64,000 nt of DNA from Haliclystus octoradiatus (taxonomy: Eukaryota > Cnidaria > Staurozoa > Stauromedusae > Haliclystidae): positions 13,658,452-13,722,451 of the forward strand of contig OU744449.1 of the NCBI GenBank assembly GCA_916610825.1. Reading direction: 5' to 3'. Each line of letters begins with the position of its first letter. Positions within the stretch are counted from its first letter, which is position 1. A program made the position numbers and the translations under genes. This document shows positions 25,101-40,100 of this stretch, piece by piece. The notes below the pieces were generated by a model. It worked only from the letters and a program-made list of their open reading frames with translations, was not told the origin of the DNA and searched no databases.

Positions 25101-28100
25101 GGCATCTACAGATGGTGCTTCAGTCTTTTCTACTTGTGGTGCATCAGTTGGTGCAGCAGTTGAGGCGTGTACGGATGGTGCTTCAGTCTTTTCTATTTGC
25201 GGTGCATCAGTTGGTGCAGCAGTTGAGGTATCTACAGATGGTGCTTCAGTCTCTTCTACTTGTGGTGCATCAGTTGGAGCAGCAGTTGAGGCGCGTACGG
25301 ATGGTGCTTCAGTCTCTTCTACTTGTGGTGCATCAGTTGGTGCAGCAGTTGAGGCATCTACAGATGGTGCTTCGGTCTCTTCTACTTGTGGTGCATCAGT
25401 TGGAGCAGCAGTAGAGGCGTGTACGGATGGTGCTTCAGTCTCTTCTACTTGCGGTGCATCAGTTATTGCAGCAGTTGAGGCATCTACAGATGGTGCTTCA
25501 GTCTCTTCTATCTGTGGTGCATCAGTTGGTGCAGAAGTTGAGGCATCTACAGATGGTGCTTCAGTCTCTTCTACTTGCGGTGCATCAGTTGGTGCAGCAG
25601 TTGAAGCATCTACAGATGGTGCTTCAGTCTCTTCTACTTGTGGTGCATCAGTTGGAGCAGCAGTAGAGGCGTGTACGGATGGTGCTTCAGTTTCTTCTAC
25701 TTGTGCTGCATCAGTTGGTGCAGCAGTTGAGGCATCTACAGATGGTGCTTCAGTCTCTTCTACTTGTGGTGCATCAGTTGGAGCAGCAGTTGAGGCATCT
25801 ACAGATGGTGCTTCAGTCTCTTCTACTTGTGGTGCTTCAGTCTCTTCTACTTGCGGTGCATCAGTTGGTGCAGCAGTTGAGGCATCTACAGATGGTGCTT
25901 CAGTCTCTTCTACTTGTGGTGCTTCAGTCTCTTCTACTTGCGGTGCATCAGTTGGTGCAGCAGTTGAGGCATCTACAGATGGTGCTTCAGTCTTTTCTAC
26001 TTGTGGTGCATCAGTTGGTGCAGCAGTTGAGGCGTGTACGGATGGTGCTTCAGTCTTTTCTATTTGCGGTGCATCAGTTGGTGCAGCAGTTGAGGTATCT
26101 ACAGATGGTGCTTCAGTCTCTTCTACTTGTGGTGCATCAGTTGGAGCAGCAGTTGAGGCGCGTACGGACGGTGCATCAGTTTCTTCTACTTGTGGTGCAT
26201 CAGTTGGTGCAGCAGTCGAGAAATCTACAGATGGTTCTTCAGTCTCTTCTACTTGCGGTGCATCAGTTGGTGCAGCAGTTGTGGCATCTATGCATGATGG
26301 TGAAGTAGAGCCTTCTACACACGATGCATCAATTGGTGCAGCAGTTGAGGCATCTACAGATGGTGCTTCAGTCTCTTCTACTTGTGGTGCATCAGTTGGT
26401 GCAGCAGTTGAGGCTGTTACGGATGGTGCTTCAGTCTCTTCTATTTGCGGTGCATCAGTTGGTGCAGCAGTTGAGGCATCTACAGATGGTGCTTCAGTCT
26501 CTTCTACTTGCGGTGCATCAGTTGGTGCAGCAGTTGAGACATCTACAGATGGTGCTTCAGTATCTTCTACTTGTGGTGCATCAGTTGGTGCAGCAGTTGA
26601 GGCATCTACAGATGGTGCTTCAGTCTCTTCTACTTGTGGTGCATCAGTTGGAGCAGCAGTAGAGGCGTGTACGGATGGTGCTTCAGTTTCTTCTACTTGT
26701 GGTGCATCAGTTGATGCAGCAGTTGAGGCATCTACAGATGGTGCTTCAGTCTCTTCTACTTGCGGTGCACCAGTTGGTGCAGCAGTTGAGGCATCTACAG
26801 ATGGTGCTTCAGTCTCTTCTACTTGCGGTGCAGCAGTTGAGGCATCTACAGATGGTGCTTCAGTCTCTTCTACTTGTGGTGCATCAGTTGGTGCAGCAGT
26901 TGAGGCTTGTACGGATGGTGCTTCAGTCTCTTCTATTTGCGGTGCATCAGTTGGTGCAGCAGTTGAGGCATCTACAGATGGTGCTTCAGTCTCTTCTACT
27001 TGCGGTGCATCAGTTGGTGCAGCAGTTGAGACATCTACAGATGGTGCTTCAGTCTCTTCTACTTGTGGTGCATCAGTTGGTGCAGCAGTTGAGGAATCTA
27101 CAGATGGTGCTTCAGTCTCTTCTACTTGTGGTGCATCAGTTGGAGCAGCACTAGAGGCGTGTATGGATGGTGCTTCAGTCTCTTCTACTTGCGGTGCATC
27201 AGATGGTGCAGCAGTTGAGGCATCTACAGATGGTGCTTCAGTCTCTTCTATCTGTGGTGCATCAGTTGGTGCAGCAGTTGAGGCATCTACAGACGGTGCT
27301 TCAGTCTCTTCTACTTGCGGTGCATCAGTTGGTGCAGCAGTTGAGGTATCTACAGATGGTGCTTCAGTCTCTTCTACTTGTGGTGCATCAGTTGGAGCAG
27401 CAGTAGAGGCGTGTACGGATGGTGCTTCAGTTTCTTCTACTTGTGGTGCATCAGTTGGTGCATCAGTTGGTGCAGCAGTTGAGGCATCTACTGATGGTGC
27501 TTCAGTCTCTTCTACTTGCTGTGCATCAGTTGGTGCAGCAGTTGTGGCATCTATGCATGATGGTGAAGTAGAACCTTCTACACACGATGCATCAATTGGT
27601 GCAGCAGTTGAGGCATCTACAGCTGGTGCTTCAGTCTCTTCTACTTGTGGTGCATCAGTTGGTGCAGCAGTTGAGGCGTGTTCGGATGGTGCTTCAGTCT
27701 CTTCTATTTGCGGTGCATCAGTTGGTGCAGCAGTTGAGGCATCTACAGATGGTGCTTCAGTCTCTTCTACTTGTGGTGCATCAGTTGGTGCAGTAGTTGA
27801 AGCATCTACAGATGGTGCTTCAGTCTTTTCTACTTGTGGTGCATCAGTTGGTGCAGCAGTTGAGGCGTGTACGGATGGTGCTTCAGTCTTTTCTATTTGC
27901 GGTGGATCAGTTGGTGCAGCAGTTGAGGTATCTACAGATGGTGCTTCAGTCTCTTCTACTTGTGGTGCATCAGTTGGAGCAGCAGTTGAGGCGTGTACGG
28001 ATGGTGCTTCAGTCTCTTCTACTTGTGGTGCATCAGTTGGTGCAGCAGTTGAGGCATCTACAGATGGTGCTTCGGTCTCTTCTACTTGTGGTGCATCAGT

Positions 28101-31100
28101 TGGAGCAGCAGTAGAGGCGGGTACGGATGGTGCTTCAGTCTCTTCTACTTGCGGTGCATCAGTTGGTGCAGCAGTTGAAGCATCTACAGATGGTGCTTCA
28201 GTCTCTTCTACTTGTGGTGCATCATTTGGAGCAGCAGTAGAGGCGTGTACGGATGGTGCTTCAGTTTCTCCTACTTGTGCTGCATCAGTTGGTGCAGCAG
28301 TTGAGGCATCTACAGATGGTGCTTCAGTCTCTTCTACTTGTGGTGCATCAGTTGGAGCAGCAGTAGAGGCGTGTACGGATGGTGCTTCAGTCTCTTCTAC
28401 TTGCGGTGCATCAGTTATTGCAGCAGTTGAGGCATCTACAGATGGTGCTTCAGTCTCTTCTATCTGTGGTGCATCAGTTGGTGCAGCAGTTGAGGCATCT
28501 ACTGATGGTGATTCAGTCTCTTCTACTTGCGGTGCATCAGTTGGTGCAGCAGTTGTGGCATCTATGCATGATGGAGAAGTAGAACCTTCTACACACGATG
28601 CATCAATTGGTGCAGCAGTTGAGGCATCTACAGCTGGTGCTTCAGTCTCTTCTACTTGTGGTGCATCAGTTGGTGCTGCAGTTGAGGCGTGTTCGGATGG
28701 TGCTTCAGTCTCTTCTATTTGCGGTGCATCAGTTGGTGCAGCAGTTGAGGCATCTACAGATGGTGCTTCAGTCTCTTCTACTTGTGGTGCATCAGTTGGT
28801 GCAGCAGTTGAGGCATCTACAGATGGTGCTTCAGTCTCTTCTACTTGTGGTGCTTCAGTCTCTTCTACTTGCGGTGCATCAGTTGGTGCAGCAGTTGAGG
28901 CATCTACAGATGGTGCTTCAGTCTCTTCTACTTTTGGTGCTTCAGTCTCTTCTACTTTTGGTGCTTCAGTCACTTCTACTTGCGGTGCATCAGTTGGTGC
29001 AGCAGTTGAGGCATCTACAGATGGTGCTTCAGTCTCTTCTACTTGTGGTGCATCAGTTGGTGCAGCAGTTGAGGCATCTACAGATGGTGCTTCGGTCTCT
29101 TCTACTTGTGGTGCATCAGTTGGAGCAGCAGTAGAGGCGTGTACGGATGGTGCTTCAGTCTCTTCTACTTGCGGTGCATCAGTTGGTGCAGCAGTTGAGG
29201 CATCTACAGATGGTGCTTCAGTCTCTTCTACTTGTGGTGCATCAGTTGGTGCAGCAGTTGAAGCATCTACAGATGGTGCTTCAGTCTTTTCTACTTGTGG
29301 TGCATCAGTTGGTGCAGCAGTTGTGGCATCTATGCATGATGGTGAAGTAGAGCCTTCTACACACGATGCATCAATTGGTGCAGCAGTTGAGGCATCTACA
29401 GATGGTGCTTCAGTCTCTCCTACTTGTGGTGCATCAGTTGGTGCAGCAGTTGAGGCTTGTACGGATGGTGCTTCAGTCTCTTCTATTTGCGGTGCATCAG
29501 TTGGTGCAGCAGTTGAGGCATCTACAGATGGTGCTTCAGTCTCTTCTACTTGCGGTGCATCAGTTGGTGCAGCAGTTGAGACATCTACCGATGGTGCTTC
29601 AGTATCTTCTACTTGTGGTGCATCAGTTGGTGCAGCAGTTGAGGCATCTACAGATGGTTCTTCAGTCTCTTCTACTTGCGGTACATCAGTTGGTGCAGCA
29701 GTTGTGGCATCTATGCATGATGGTGAAGTAGAACCTTCTACACACGATGCATCAGTTGGTGCAGCAGTTGAGACATCTACAGATGGTGCTTCAGTATCTT
29801 CTACTTGTGGTGCATCAGTTGGTGCAGCAGTTGAGGCATCTACAGATGGTGCTTCAGTCTCTTCTACTTGTGGTGCATCAGTTGGAGCAGCAGTAGAGGC
29901 GTGTACGGATGGTGCTTCAGTCTCTTCTACTTGCGGTGCATCAGTTGGTGCAGCAGTTGAGGCATCTACTGATGGTGCTTCAGTCTCTTCTACTTGTGGT
30001 GCATCAGTTGGAGCAGCAGTAGAGGCGTGTACGGATGGTGCTTCAGTCTCTTCTACTTGCGGTGCATCAGTTGGTACAGCAGTTGAGGCATCTACTGATG
30101 GTGCTTCATTCTCTTCTACTTGTGGTGCATCAGTTGGTGTAGCAGTTGAAGCATCTACAGATGGTTCTTCAGTCTCTTCTACTTGTGGTGCTTCAGTCTC
30201 TTCTACTTGTGGTGCATCAGTTGGAGCAGCAGTAGAGGCGTGTACAGATGGTGCTTCAGTTTCTTCTACTTGTGGTGCATCAGTTGATGCAGCAGTTGAG
30301 GCATCTACAGATGGTGCTTCAGTCTCTTCTACTTGCGGTGCATCAGTTGGTGCAGCAGTTGAGGCATCTACAGTTGGTGCTTCAGTCTCTTCTACTTGCG
30401 GTGCAGCAGTTGAGGCATCTACAGATGGTGCTTCAGTCTCTTCTACTTGTGGTGCATCAGTTGGTGCAGCAGTTGAGGCTTGTACGGATGGTGCTTCAGT
30501 CTCTTCTATTTGCGGTGCATCAGTTGGAGCAGCAGTAGAGGCGTGTACGGATGGTGCTTCAGTCTCTTCTACTTGCGGTGCATCAGTTGGTACAGCAGTT
30601 GAGGCATCTACTGATGGTGCTTCATTCTCTTCTACTTGTGGTGCATCAGTTGGTGTAGCAGTTGAAGCATCTACAGATGGTTCTTCAGTCTCTTCTACTT
30701 GTGGTGCTTCAGTCTCTTCTACTTGTGGTGCATCAGTTGGAGCAGCAGTAGAGGCGTGTACAGATGGTGCTTCAGTTTCTTCTACTTGTGGTGCATCAGT
30801 TGATGCAGCAGTTGAGGCATCTACAGATGGTGCTTCAGTCTCTTCTACTTGCGGTGCATCAGTTGGTGCAGCAGTTGAGGCATCTACAGATGGTGCTTCA
30901 GTCTCTTCTACTTGCGGTGCAGCAGTTGAGGCATCTACAGATGGTGCTTCAGTCTCTTCTACTTGTGGTGCATCAGTTGGTGCAGCAGTTGAGGCTTGTA
31001 CGGATGGTGCTTCAGTCTCTTCTATTTGCGGTGTATCAGTGGGTGCAGCAGTTGAGGCGTGTACGGATGGTGCTTCAGTTTCTCCTACTTGTGGTGCATC

Positions 31101-34100
31101 AGTTGGTGCAGCAGTTGAGGCATCTACTGATGGTGCTTCAGTCTCTTCTACTTGCGGTGCATCAGTTGGTGCAGCAGTTGAAGCATCTACAGATGGTGCT
31201 TCAGTCTCTTCTACTTGTGGTGCATCAGTTGGAGCAGCAGTAGAGGCGTGTACGGATGGTGCTTCAGTTTCTTCTACTTGTGGTGCATCAGTTGGTGCAG
31301 CAGTTGAGGCATCTACTGATGGTGCTTCAGTCTCTTCTACTTGCGGTGCATCAGTTGGTGCAGCAGTTGTGGCATCTATGCATGATGGTGAAGTAGAACC
31401 TTCTACACACGATGCATCAATTGGTGCAGCAGTTGAAGCATCTACAGATGGTGCTTCAGTCTCTTCTACTTGTGGTGCTTCAGTCTCTTTTACTTGCGGT
31501 GCATCAGTTGGTGCAGCAGTTGAGGCATCTACAGATGGTGCTTCAGTCTTTTCTACTTGTGGTGCATCAGATGGTGCAGCAGTTGAGGCGTGTACGGATG
31601 GTGCATCAGTCTTTTCTATTTGCGGTGCATCAGTTGGTGCAGCAGTTGAGGTATCTACAGATGGTGCTTCAGTCTCATCTACTTGTGGTGCATCAGTTGG
31701 AGCAGCAGTTGAGGCGTGTATGAATGGTGCATCAGTTTCTTCTACTTGTGGTGCATCAGTTGGTGCAGCAGTCGAGGCATCTACAGATGGTTCTTCAGTC
31801 TCTTCTACTTGCGGTGCATCAGTTGGTGCAGCAGTTGTGGCATCTATGCATGATGGTGAAGTAGAACCTTCTACACACGATGCATCAGTTGGTGCAGCAG
31901 TTGAGACATCTACAGATGGTGCTTCAGTATCTTCTACTTGTGGTGCATCAGTTGGTGCAGCAGTTGAGGCATCTACAGATGGTGCTTCAGTCTCTTCTAC
32001 TTGTGGTGCATCAGTTGGAGCAGTAGTAGAGGCGTGTACGGATGGTGCTTCAGTTTCTTCTACTTGTGGTGCATCAGTTGATGCAGCAGTTGAGGCATCT
32101 ACAGATGGTGCTTCAGTCTCTTCTACTTGCGGTGCATCAGTTGGTGCAGCAGTTGAGGCATCTACAGATGGTGCTTCAGTCTCTTCTACTTGAGGTGCAG
32201 CAGTTGAGGCATCTACAGATGGTGCTTCAGTCTCTTCTACTTGTGGTGCATCAGTTGGTGCAGCAGTTGAGGCTTGTACGGATGGTGCTTCAGTCTCTTC
32301 TATTTGCGGTGTATCAGTGGGTGCAGCAGTTGAGGCGTGTACGGATGGTGCTTCAGTTTCTCCTACTTGTGGTGCATCAGTTGGTGCAGCAGTTGAGGCA
32401 TCTACTGATGGTGCTTCAGTCTCTTCTACTTGCGGTGCATCAGTTGGTGCAGCAGTTGAAGCATCTACAGATGGTGCTTCAGTCTCTTCTACTTGTGGTG
32501 CATCAGTTGGAGCAGCAGTAGAGGCGTGTACGGATGGTGCTTCAGTTTCTTCTACTTGTGGTGCATCAGTTGGTGCAGCAGTCGAGGCATCTACAGATGG
32601 TTCTTCAGTCTCTTCTACTTGTGGTGCATCAGTTGGTGCAGCAGTTGAGGCGTGTTCGGATGGTGCTTCAGTCTCTTCTATTTGCGGTGCATCAGTTGGA
32701 GCAGCAGTAGAGGCGTGTATGGATGGTGCTTCAGTCTCTTCTACTTGCGGTGCATCAGTTGGTACAGCAGTTGAGGCATCTACTGATGGTGCTTCAGTCT
32801 CTTCTACTTGTGGTGCATCAGTTGGTGCAGCAGTTGAGGCGTGTTCGGATGGTGCTTCAGTCTCTTCTATTTGCGGTGCATCAGTTGGTGCAGCAGTTGA
32901 GGCATCTACAGATGGTGCTTCAGTCTCTTCTACTTGCGGTGCATCAGTTGGTGCAGCAGTTGAGACATCTACAGATGGTGCTTCAGTCTCTTCTACTTGT
33001 GGTGCATCAGTTGGTGCAGCAGTTGAGGCATCTACAGATGGTGCTTCAGTCTCTTCTACTTGTGGTGCATCAGTTGGAGCAGCAGTAGAGGTGTGTACGG
33101 ATGGTGCTTCAGTCTCTTCTACTTGCGGTGCATCAGTTGGTGCAGCAGTTGAGGCATCTACTGATGGTGCTTCAGTCTCTTCTACTTGTGGTGCATCAGT
33201 TGGAGCAGCAGTAGAGGTGTGTACGGATGGTGCTTCAGTCTCTTCTACTTGCGGTGCATCAGTTGGTACAGCAGTTGAGGCATCTACTGATGGTGCTTCA
33301 GTCTCTTCTACTTGTGGTGCATCAGTTGGTGTAGCAGTTGAAGCATCTACAGATGGTTCTTCAGTCTCTTCTACTTGTGGTGCTTCAGTCTTTTCTATTT
33401 GCGGTGCATCAGTTGGTGCAGCAGTTGAGACATCTACAGATGGTGCTTCAGTCTCTTCTACTTGTGGTGCATCAGTTGGTGCAGCAGTTGAGGCATCTAC
33501 AGATGGTGCTTCAGTCTCTTCTACTTGTGGTGCATCAGTTGGAGCAGCAGTAGAGGCGTGTACGGATGGTGCTTCAGTCTCTTCTACTTGCGGTGCATCA
33601 GTTGGTGCAGCAGTTGAGGCATCTACTGATGGTGCTTCAGTCTCTTCTACTTGTGGTGCATCAGTTGGTGCAGCAGTAGAAGAATCTACAGATGGTGCTT
33701 CAGTCTCTTCTACTTGTGGTGCTTCAGTCTCTTCTATTTGCGGTGCATCAGTTGGTGTAGCAGTTGAGGCGTCTACGGATGGTGCTTCAGTCTCTTCTAT
33801 TTGCGGTGCATCAGTTGGTGCAGCAGTTGAGACATCTACAGATGGTGCTTCAGTCTCTTCTACTTGCGGTGCAGCAGTTGAGGCATCTACAGATGGTGCT
33901 TCAGTCTCTTCTACTTGTGGTGCATCAGTTGGTGCAGCAGTTGAGGCTTGTACGGATGGTGCTTCAGTCTCTTCTATTTGCGGTGCATCAGTTGGTGCAG
34001 CAGTTGAGACATCTACAGATGGTGCTTCAGTCTCTTCTACTTGCGGTGCATCAGTTGGTGCAGCAGTTGAGACATCTACAGATGGTGCTTCAGTCTCTTC

Positions 34101-37100
34101 TACTTGTGGTGCATCAGTTGGTGCAGCAGTTGAGGCATCTACAGATGGTGCTTCAGTCTCTTCTACTTGTGGTGCATCAGTTGGAGCAGCAGTAGAGGCG
34201 TGTACGGATGGTGCTTCAGTCTCTTCTACTTGCGGTGCATCAGTTGGTGCAGCAGTTGAGGCATCTACTGATGGTGCTTCAGTCTCTTCTACTTGTTGTG
34301 CATCAGTTGGTGCAGCAGTTGAAGCATCTACAGATGGTGCTTCAATCTCTTCTACTTGTGGTGCTTCAGTCTCTTCTATTTGCGGTGCATCAGTTGGTGT
34401 AGCAGTTGAGGCGTCTACGGATGGTGCTTCAGTCTCTTCTACTTGTGGTGCATCAGTTGGTGCAGCAGTTGAGGCATCTACAGATGGTGCTTCAGTCTCT
34501 TCTACTTGTGGTGCATCAGTTGGTGCAGCAGTTGTAGCATCTAAAGATGGTGCTTCAGTCTCTTCTACTTGTGGTGCTTCAGTCTCTTCTATTTGCGGTG
34601 CATCAGTTGGTGCAGCAGTTGAGACATCTACAGATGGTGCTTCAGTCTCTTCTACTTGCGGTGCATCAGTTGGTGCAGCAGTTGAGGCATCTACTGATGG
34701 TGCTTCAGTCTCTTCTACTTGTGGTGCATCAGTTGGTGCAGCAGTTGAAGAATCTACAGATGGTGCTTCAGTCTCTTCTACTTGTGGTGCTTCAGTCTCT
34801 TCTATTTGCGGTGCATCAGTTGGTGTAGCAGTTGAGGCGTCTACGGATGGTGCTTCAGTCTCTTCTATTTGCGGTACATCAGTTGGTGCAGCAGTTGAGA
34901 CATCTACAGATGGTGCTTCAGTCTCTTCTACTTGCGGTGCAGCAGTTGAGGCATCTACAGATGGTGCTTCAGTCTCTTCTACTTGTGGTGCATCAGTTGG
35001 TGCAGCAGTTGTGGCTTGTACGGATGGTGCTTCAGTCTCTTCTATTTGCGGTGCATCAGTTGGTGCAGCAGTTGAGGCATCTACAGATGGTGCTTCAGTC
35101 TCTTCTACTTGTGGTGCATCAGTTGGTGCAGCAGTTGAAGAATCTACAGATGGTGCTTCAGTCTCTTCTACTTGTGGTGCTTCAGTCTCTTCTATTTGCG
35201 GTGCATCAGTTGGTGTAGCAGTTGAGGCGTCTACGGATGGTGCTTCAGTCTCTTCTATTTGCGGTACATCAGTTGGTGCAGCAGTTGAGACATCTACAGA
35301 TGGTGCTTCAGTCTCTTCTACTTGCGGTGCAGCAGTTGAGGCATCTACAGATGGTGCTTCACTCTCTTCTACTTGTGGTGCATCAGTTGGTGCAGCAGTT
35401 GTGGCTTGTACGGATGGTGCTTCAGTCTCTTCTATTTGCGGTGCATCAGTTGGTGCAGCAGTTGAGGCATCTACAGATGGTGCTTCAGTCTCTTCTACTT
35501 GCGGTGCATCAGTTGGTGCAGCAGTTGAGACATCTACAGATGGTGCTTCAGTCTCTTCTACTTGTGGTGCATCAGTTGGTGCAGCAGTTGAGGCATCTAC
35601 AGATGGTGCTTCAGTCTCTTCTACTTGTGGTGCATCAGTTGGAGCAGCAGTAGAGGCGTGTACGGATGGTGCTTCAGTCTTTTCTACTTGCGGTGCATCA
35701 GTTGGTGCAGCAGTTGAGGCATCTACTGATGGTGCTTCAGTTTCTTCTACTTGTGGTGCATCAGTTAGTGCAGCAGTTGAAGCATCTACAGATGGTGCTT
35801 CAGTCTCTTCTACTTGTGGTGCTTCAGTCTCTTCTACTTGCGGTGCATCAGTTGGTGCAGCAGTTGAGGCATCTACAGATGGTGCTTCAGTCTTTTCTAC
35901 TTGAGGTGCATCAGTTGGTGCAGCAGTTGTGGCGTGTACGGATGGTGCTTCAGTCTTTTCTATTTGCGGTGCATCAGTTGGTGCAGCAGTTGAGGTATCT
36001 ACAGATGGTGCTTCAGTCTCTTCTACTTGTGGTGCATCAGTTGGAGCAGCAGTTGAGGCGTGTACAGACGGTGCATCAGTTTCTTCTACTTGTGGTGCAT
36101 CAGTTTGTGCAGCAGTCGAGGCATCTACAGATGGTTCTTCAGTCTCTTCTACTTGCGGTGCATCAGTTGGTGCAGCAGTTGTGGCATCTATGCATGATGG
36201 TGAAGTAGAACCTTCTACACACGATGCATCAATTGGTGCAGCAGTTGAGGCATCTACAGACGGTGCTTCAGTCTCTTCTACTTGTGGTGCATCAGTTGGT
36301 GCAGCAGTTGAGGCATCTACAGATGGTGCTTCAGTCTCTTCTACTTGTGGTGCATCAGTTGGTGCAGCAGTTGAGACATCTACAGATGGTGCTTCAGTAT
36401 CTTCTACTTGTGGTGCATCAGTTGGTTCAGCAGTTGAGGCATCTACAGATGGTGCTTCAGTCTTCTCTACTTGTGGTGCATCAGTTGGAGCAGCAGTAGA
36501 GGCGTGTACGGATGGTGCTTCAGGTTCTTCTACTTGTGGTGCATCAGTTGGTGCAGCAGTTGAGGCATCTACAGATGGTGCTTCAGTCTCTTCTACTTGC
36601 GGTGCATCAGTTGGTGCAGCAGTAGAGGCGTGTACGGATGGTTCTTCAGTCTCTTCTACTTGCGGAGCATCAGTTGGTGCAGCAGTTGTGGCATCTATGC
36701 ATGATGGTGAAGTAGAACCTTCTACACACGATGCATCAATTGGTGCAGCAGTTGAGGCATCTACAGATGGTGCTTCAGTCTCTTCTATCTGTGGTGCATC
36801 AGTTGGTGCAGCAGTTGAGGCATCTACAGATGGTGCTTCAGTCTCTTCTACTTGCGGTGCATCAGTTGGTGCAGCAGTTGTGGCATCTATGCATGATGGT
36901 GAAGTAGAACCTTCTACACACGATGCATCAATTGGTGTAGCAGTTGAGGCATCTACAGATGGTGCTTCAGTCTCTTCTACTTGTGGTGCATCAGTTGGTG
37001 CAGCAGTTGAGGCATCTACAGATGGTGCTTCAGTCTCTTCTACTTGTGGTGCATCAGTTGGAGCAGCAGTAGAGGCGTGTACGGATGGTGCTTCAGTCTC

Positions 37101-40100
37101 TTCTACTTGCGGTGCATCAGTTGGTGCAGCAGTTGAGGCATCTACAGATGGTGCTTCAGTCTCTTCTACTTGTGGTGCATCAGTTGGTGCAGCAGTTGAG
37201 GCTTGTACGGATGGTGCTTCAGTCTCTTCTATTTGCGGTGCATCAGTTGGTGCAGCAGTTGAGGCATCTACAGATGGTGCTTCAGTCTCTTCTACTTGCG
37301 GTGCATCAGTTGGTGCAGCAGTTGAGACATCTACAGATGGTGCTTCAGTCTCTTCTACTTGTGGTGCATCAGTTGGTGCAGCAGTTGAGGCATCTACAGA
37401 TGGTGCTTCAGTCTCTTCTACTTGTGGTGCATCAGTTGGAGCAGCAGTAGAGGCGTGTACGGATGGTGCTTCAGTCTCTTCTACTTGCGGTGCATCAGTT
37501 GGTGCAGCAGTTGAGGCATCTACAGATGGTGCTTCAGTCTCTTCTATCTGTGGTGCATCAGTTGGTGCAGCAGTTGAGGCATCTACAGATGGTGCTTCAG
37601 TCTCTTCTACTTGCGGTGCATCAGTTGGTGCAGCAGTTGAGGCATATACAGATGGTGCTTCAGTCTCTTCTACTTGTGTTGCATCAGTTGGAGCAGCAGT
37701 AGAGGCGTGTACGGATGGTGCTTCAGTTTCTTCTTCTTGTGGTGCATCAGTTGGTGCAGCAGTTGAGGCATCTACTGATGGTGCTTCAGTCTCTTCTACT
37801 TGCGGTGCATCAGTTGGTGCAGCAGTTGTGGCATCTATGCATGATGGTGAAGTAGAACCTTCTACACACGATGCATCAATTGGTGCAGCAGTTGAGGCAA
37901 CTACAGCTGGTGCTTCAGTCTCTTCTACTTGTGGTGCATCAGTTGGTGCAGCAGTTGAGGCGTGTTCGGATGGTGCTTCAGTCTCTTCTATTTGCGGTGC
38001 ATCAGTTGGTTCAGCAGTTGAGGCATCTACAGATGGTGCTTCAGTCTCTTCTACTTGTGGTGCATCAGTTGGTGCAGAAGTTGAAGCATCTACAGATGGT
38101 GCTTCAGTCTCTTCTACTTGTGGTGCTTCAGTCTCTTCTACTTGCGGTTCATCAGTTGGTGAAGCAGTTGAGGCATCTACAGATGGTGCTTCAGTCTTTT
38201 CTACTTGTGGTGCATCAGTTGGTGCAGCAGTTGAGGCGTGTATGGATGGTGCTTCAGTCTTTTCTATCTGCGGTGCATCAGTTGGTGCAGCAGTTGAGGT
38301 ATCTACAGATGGTGCTTCAGTCTCTTCTACTTGTGGTGCATCAGTTGGAGCAGCAGTTGAGGCGTGTACGGATGGTGCTTCAGTTTCTTCTACTTGTGGT
38401 GCATCAGTTGGTGCAGCAGTTGAGGCATCTACAGATGTTGCTTCAGTCTCTTCTACTTGCGGTGCATCAGTTGGTGCAGCAGTTGTGGCATCTATGCATG
38501 ATGGTGAAGTAGAACCTTCTACACACGATGCATCAATTGGTGCAGCAGTTGAGGCATCTACAGATGGTGCTTCAGTCTCTTCTACTTGTGGTGCATCAGT
38601 TGGTGCAGCAGTCGAGCCGTGTACGGATGGTGCTTCAGTCTCTTCTATTTGCGGTGCATCAGTTGGTGTAGCAGTTGAGGCGTCTACGGATGGTGCTTCA
38701 GTCTCTTCTACTTGTGGTGCATCGGTTGGTGCAGCAGTTGAGGCTTGTACGGATGGTGCTTCAGTCTCTTCTATTTGCGGTGCATCAGTGGGTGCAGCAG
38801 TTGAGGCATCTACAGATGGTGCTTCAGTCTCTTCTACTTGTGGTGCATCAGTTGGAGCAGCAGTAGAGGCGTGTACGGATGGTGCTTCAGTCTCTTCTAT
38901 TTGCGGTGCATCAGTTGGTGTAGCAGTTGAGGCGTCTACGGATGGTGCTTCAGTCTCTTCTATTTGCGGTGCATCAGTTGGTGCAGCAGTTGTGGCATCT
39001 ATGCATGATGGTGAAGTAGAACCTTCTACACACGATGCATCAATTGGTGCAACAGTTGAGGCATCTACAGATGGTGCTTCAGTCTCTTCTACTTGCGGTG
39101 CATCAGTTGGTGCAGCAGTTGTGGCATCTATGCATGATGGTGAAGTAGAACCTTCTACACACGATGCATCAATTGGTGCAGCAGTTGAGGCATCTACAGA
39201 CGGTGCTTCAGTCTCTTCTACTTGTGGTGCATCAGTTGGTGCAGCAGTTGAGGCATCTACAGATGGTGCTTCAGTCTCTTCTACTTGTGGTGCATCAGTT
39301 GGTGCAGCAGTTGAGGCTTGTACGGATGGTGCTTCAGTCTCTTCTATTTGCGGTGCATCAGTTGGTGCAGCAGTTGAGGCATCTACAGATGGTGCTTCAG
39401 TCTCTTCTACTTGCGGTGGATCAGTTGGTGCAGCAGTTGAGACATCTACAGATGGTGCTTCAGTCTCTTCCACTTGTGGTGCTTCAGTCTCTTCTACTTG
39501 TGGTGCTTCAGTTGGTGCAGCAGTTGAGGCATCTACAGATGGTGCTTCAGTTTCTTCTACTTGTGGTGCATCAGTTGGTGCAGCAGTTGAGGCGTGTACG
39601 GATGGTGCTTCAGTCTCTTCAATTTGCGGTGCATCAGTTGGTGCAGCAGTTGAGGCATCTACAGATGGTGCTTCAGTATCTTCTAATTGCGGTGCATCAG
39701 TTGGTACAGCAGTTGAGGCATATACAGATGGTGCTTCAGTCTCTTCTACTTGTGGTGCATCAGTTGGAGCAGCAGTAGAGGCGTGTACGGATGGTGCTTC
39801 AGTTTCTTCTTCTTGTGGTGCATCAGTTGGTGCAGCAGTTGAGGCATCTATAAATGGTGCTTCAGTCTCTTCTACTTGTGGTGCATCAGTTGGTGCAGCA
39901 GTTGAGGCATCTACAGATGGTGCTTCAGTCTCTTCTACTTGCGGTGCATCAGTTGGTGCAGCAGTTGAGACATCTACAGATGGTGCTTCAGTCTCTTCTA
40001 CTTGTGGTGCATCAGTTGGTGCAGCAGTTGAGGCATCTACAGATGGTGCTTCAGTCTCATCTACTTGTGGTGCATCAGTTGGTGCAGCAGTTGAAGCATC

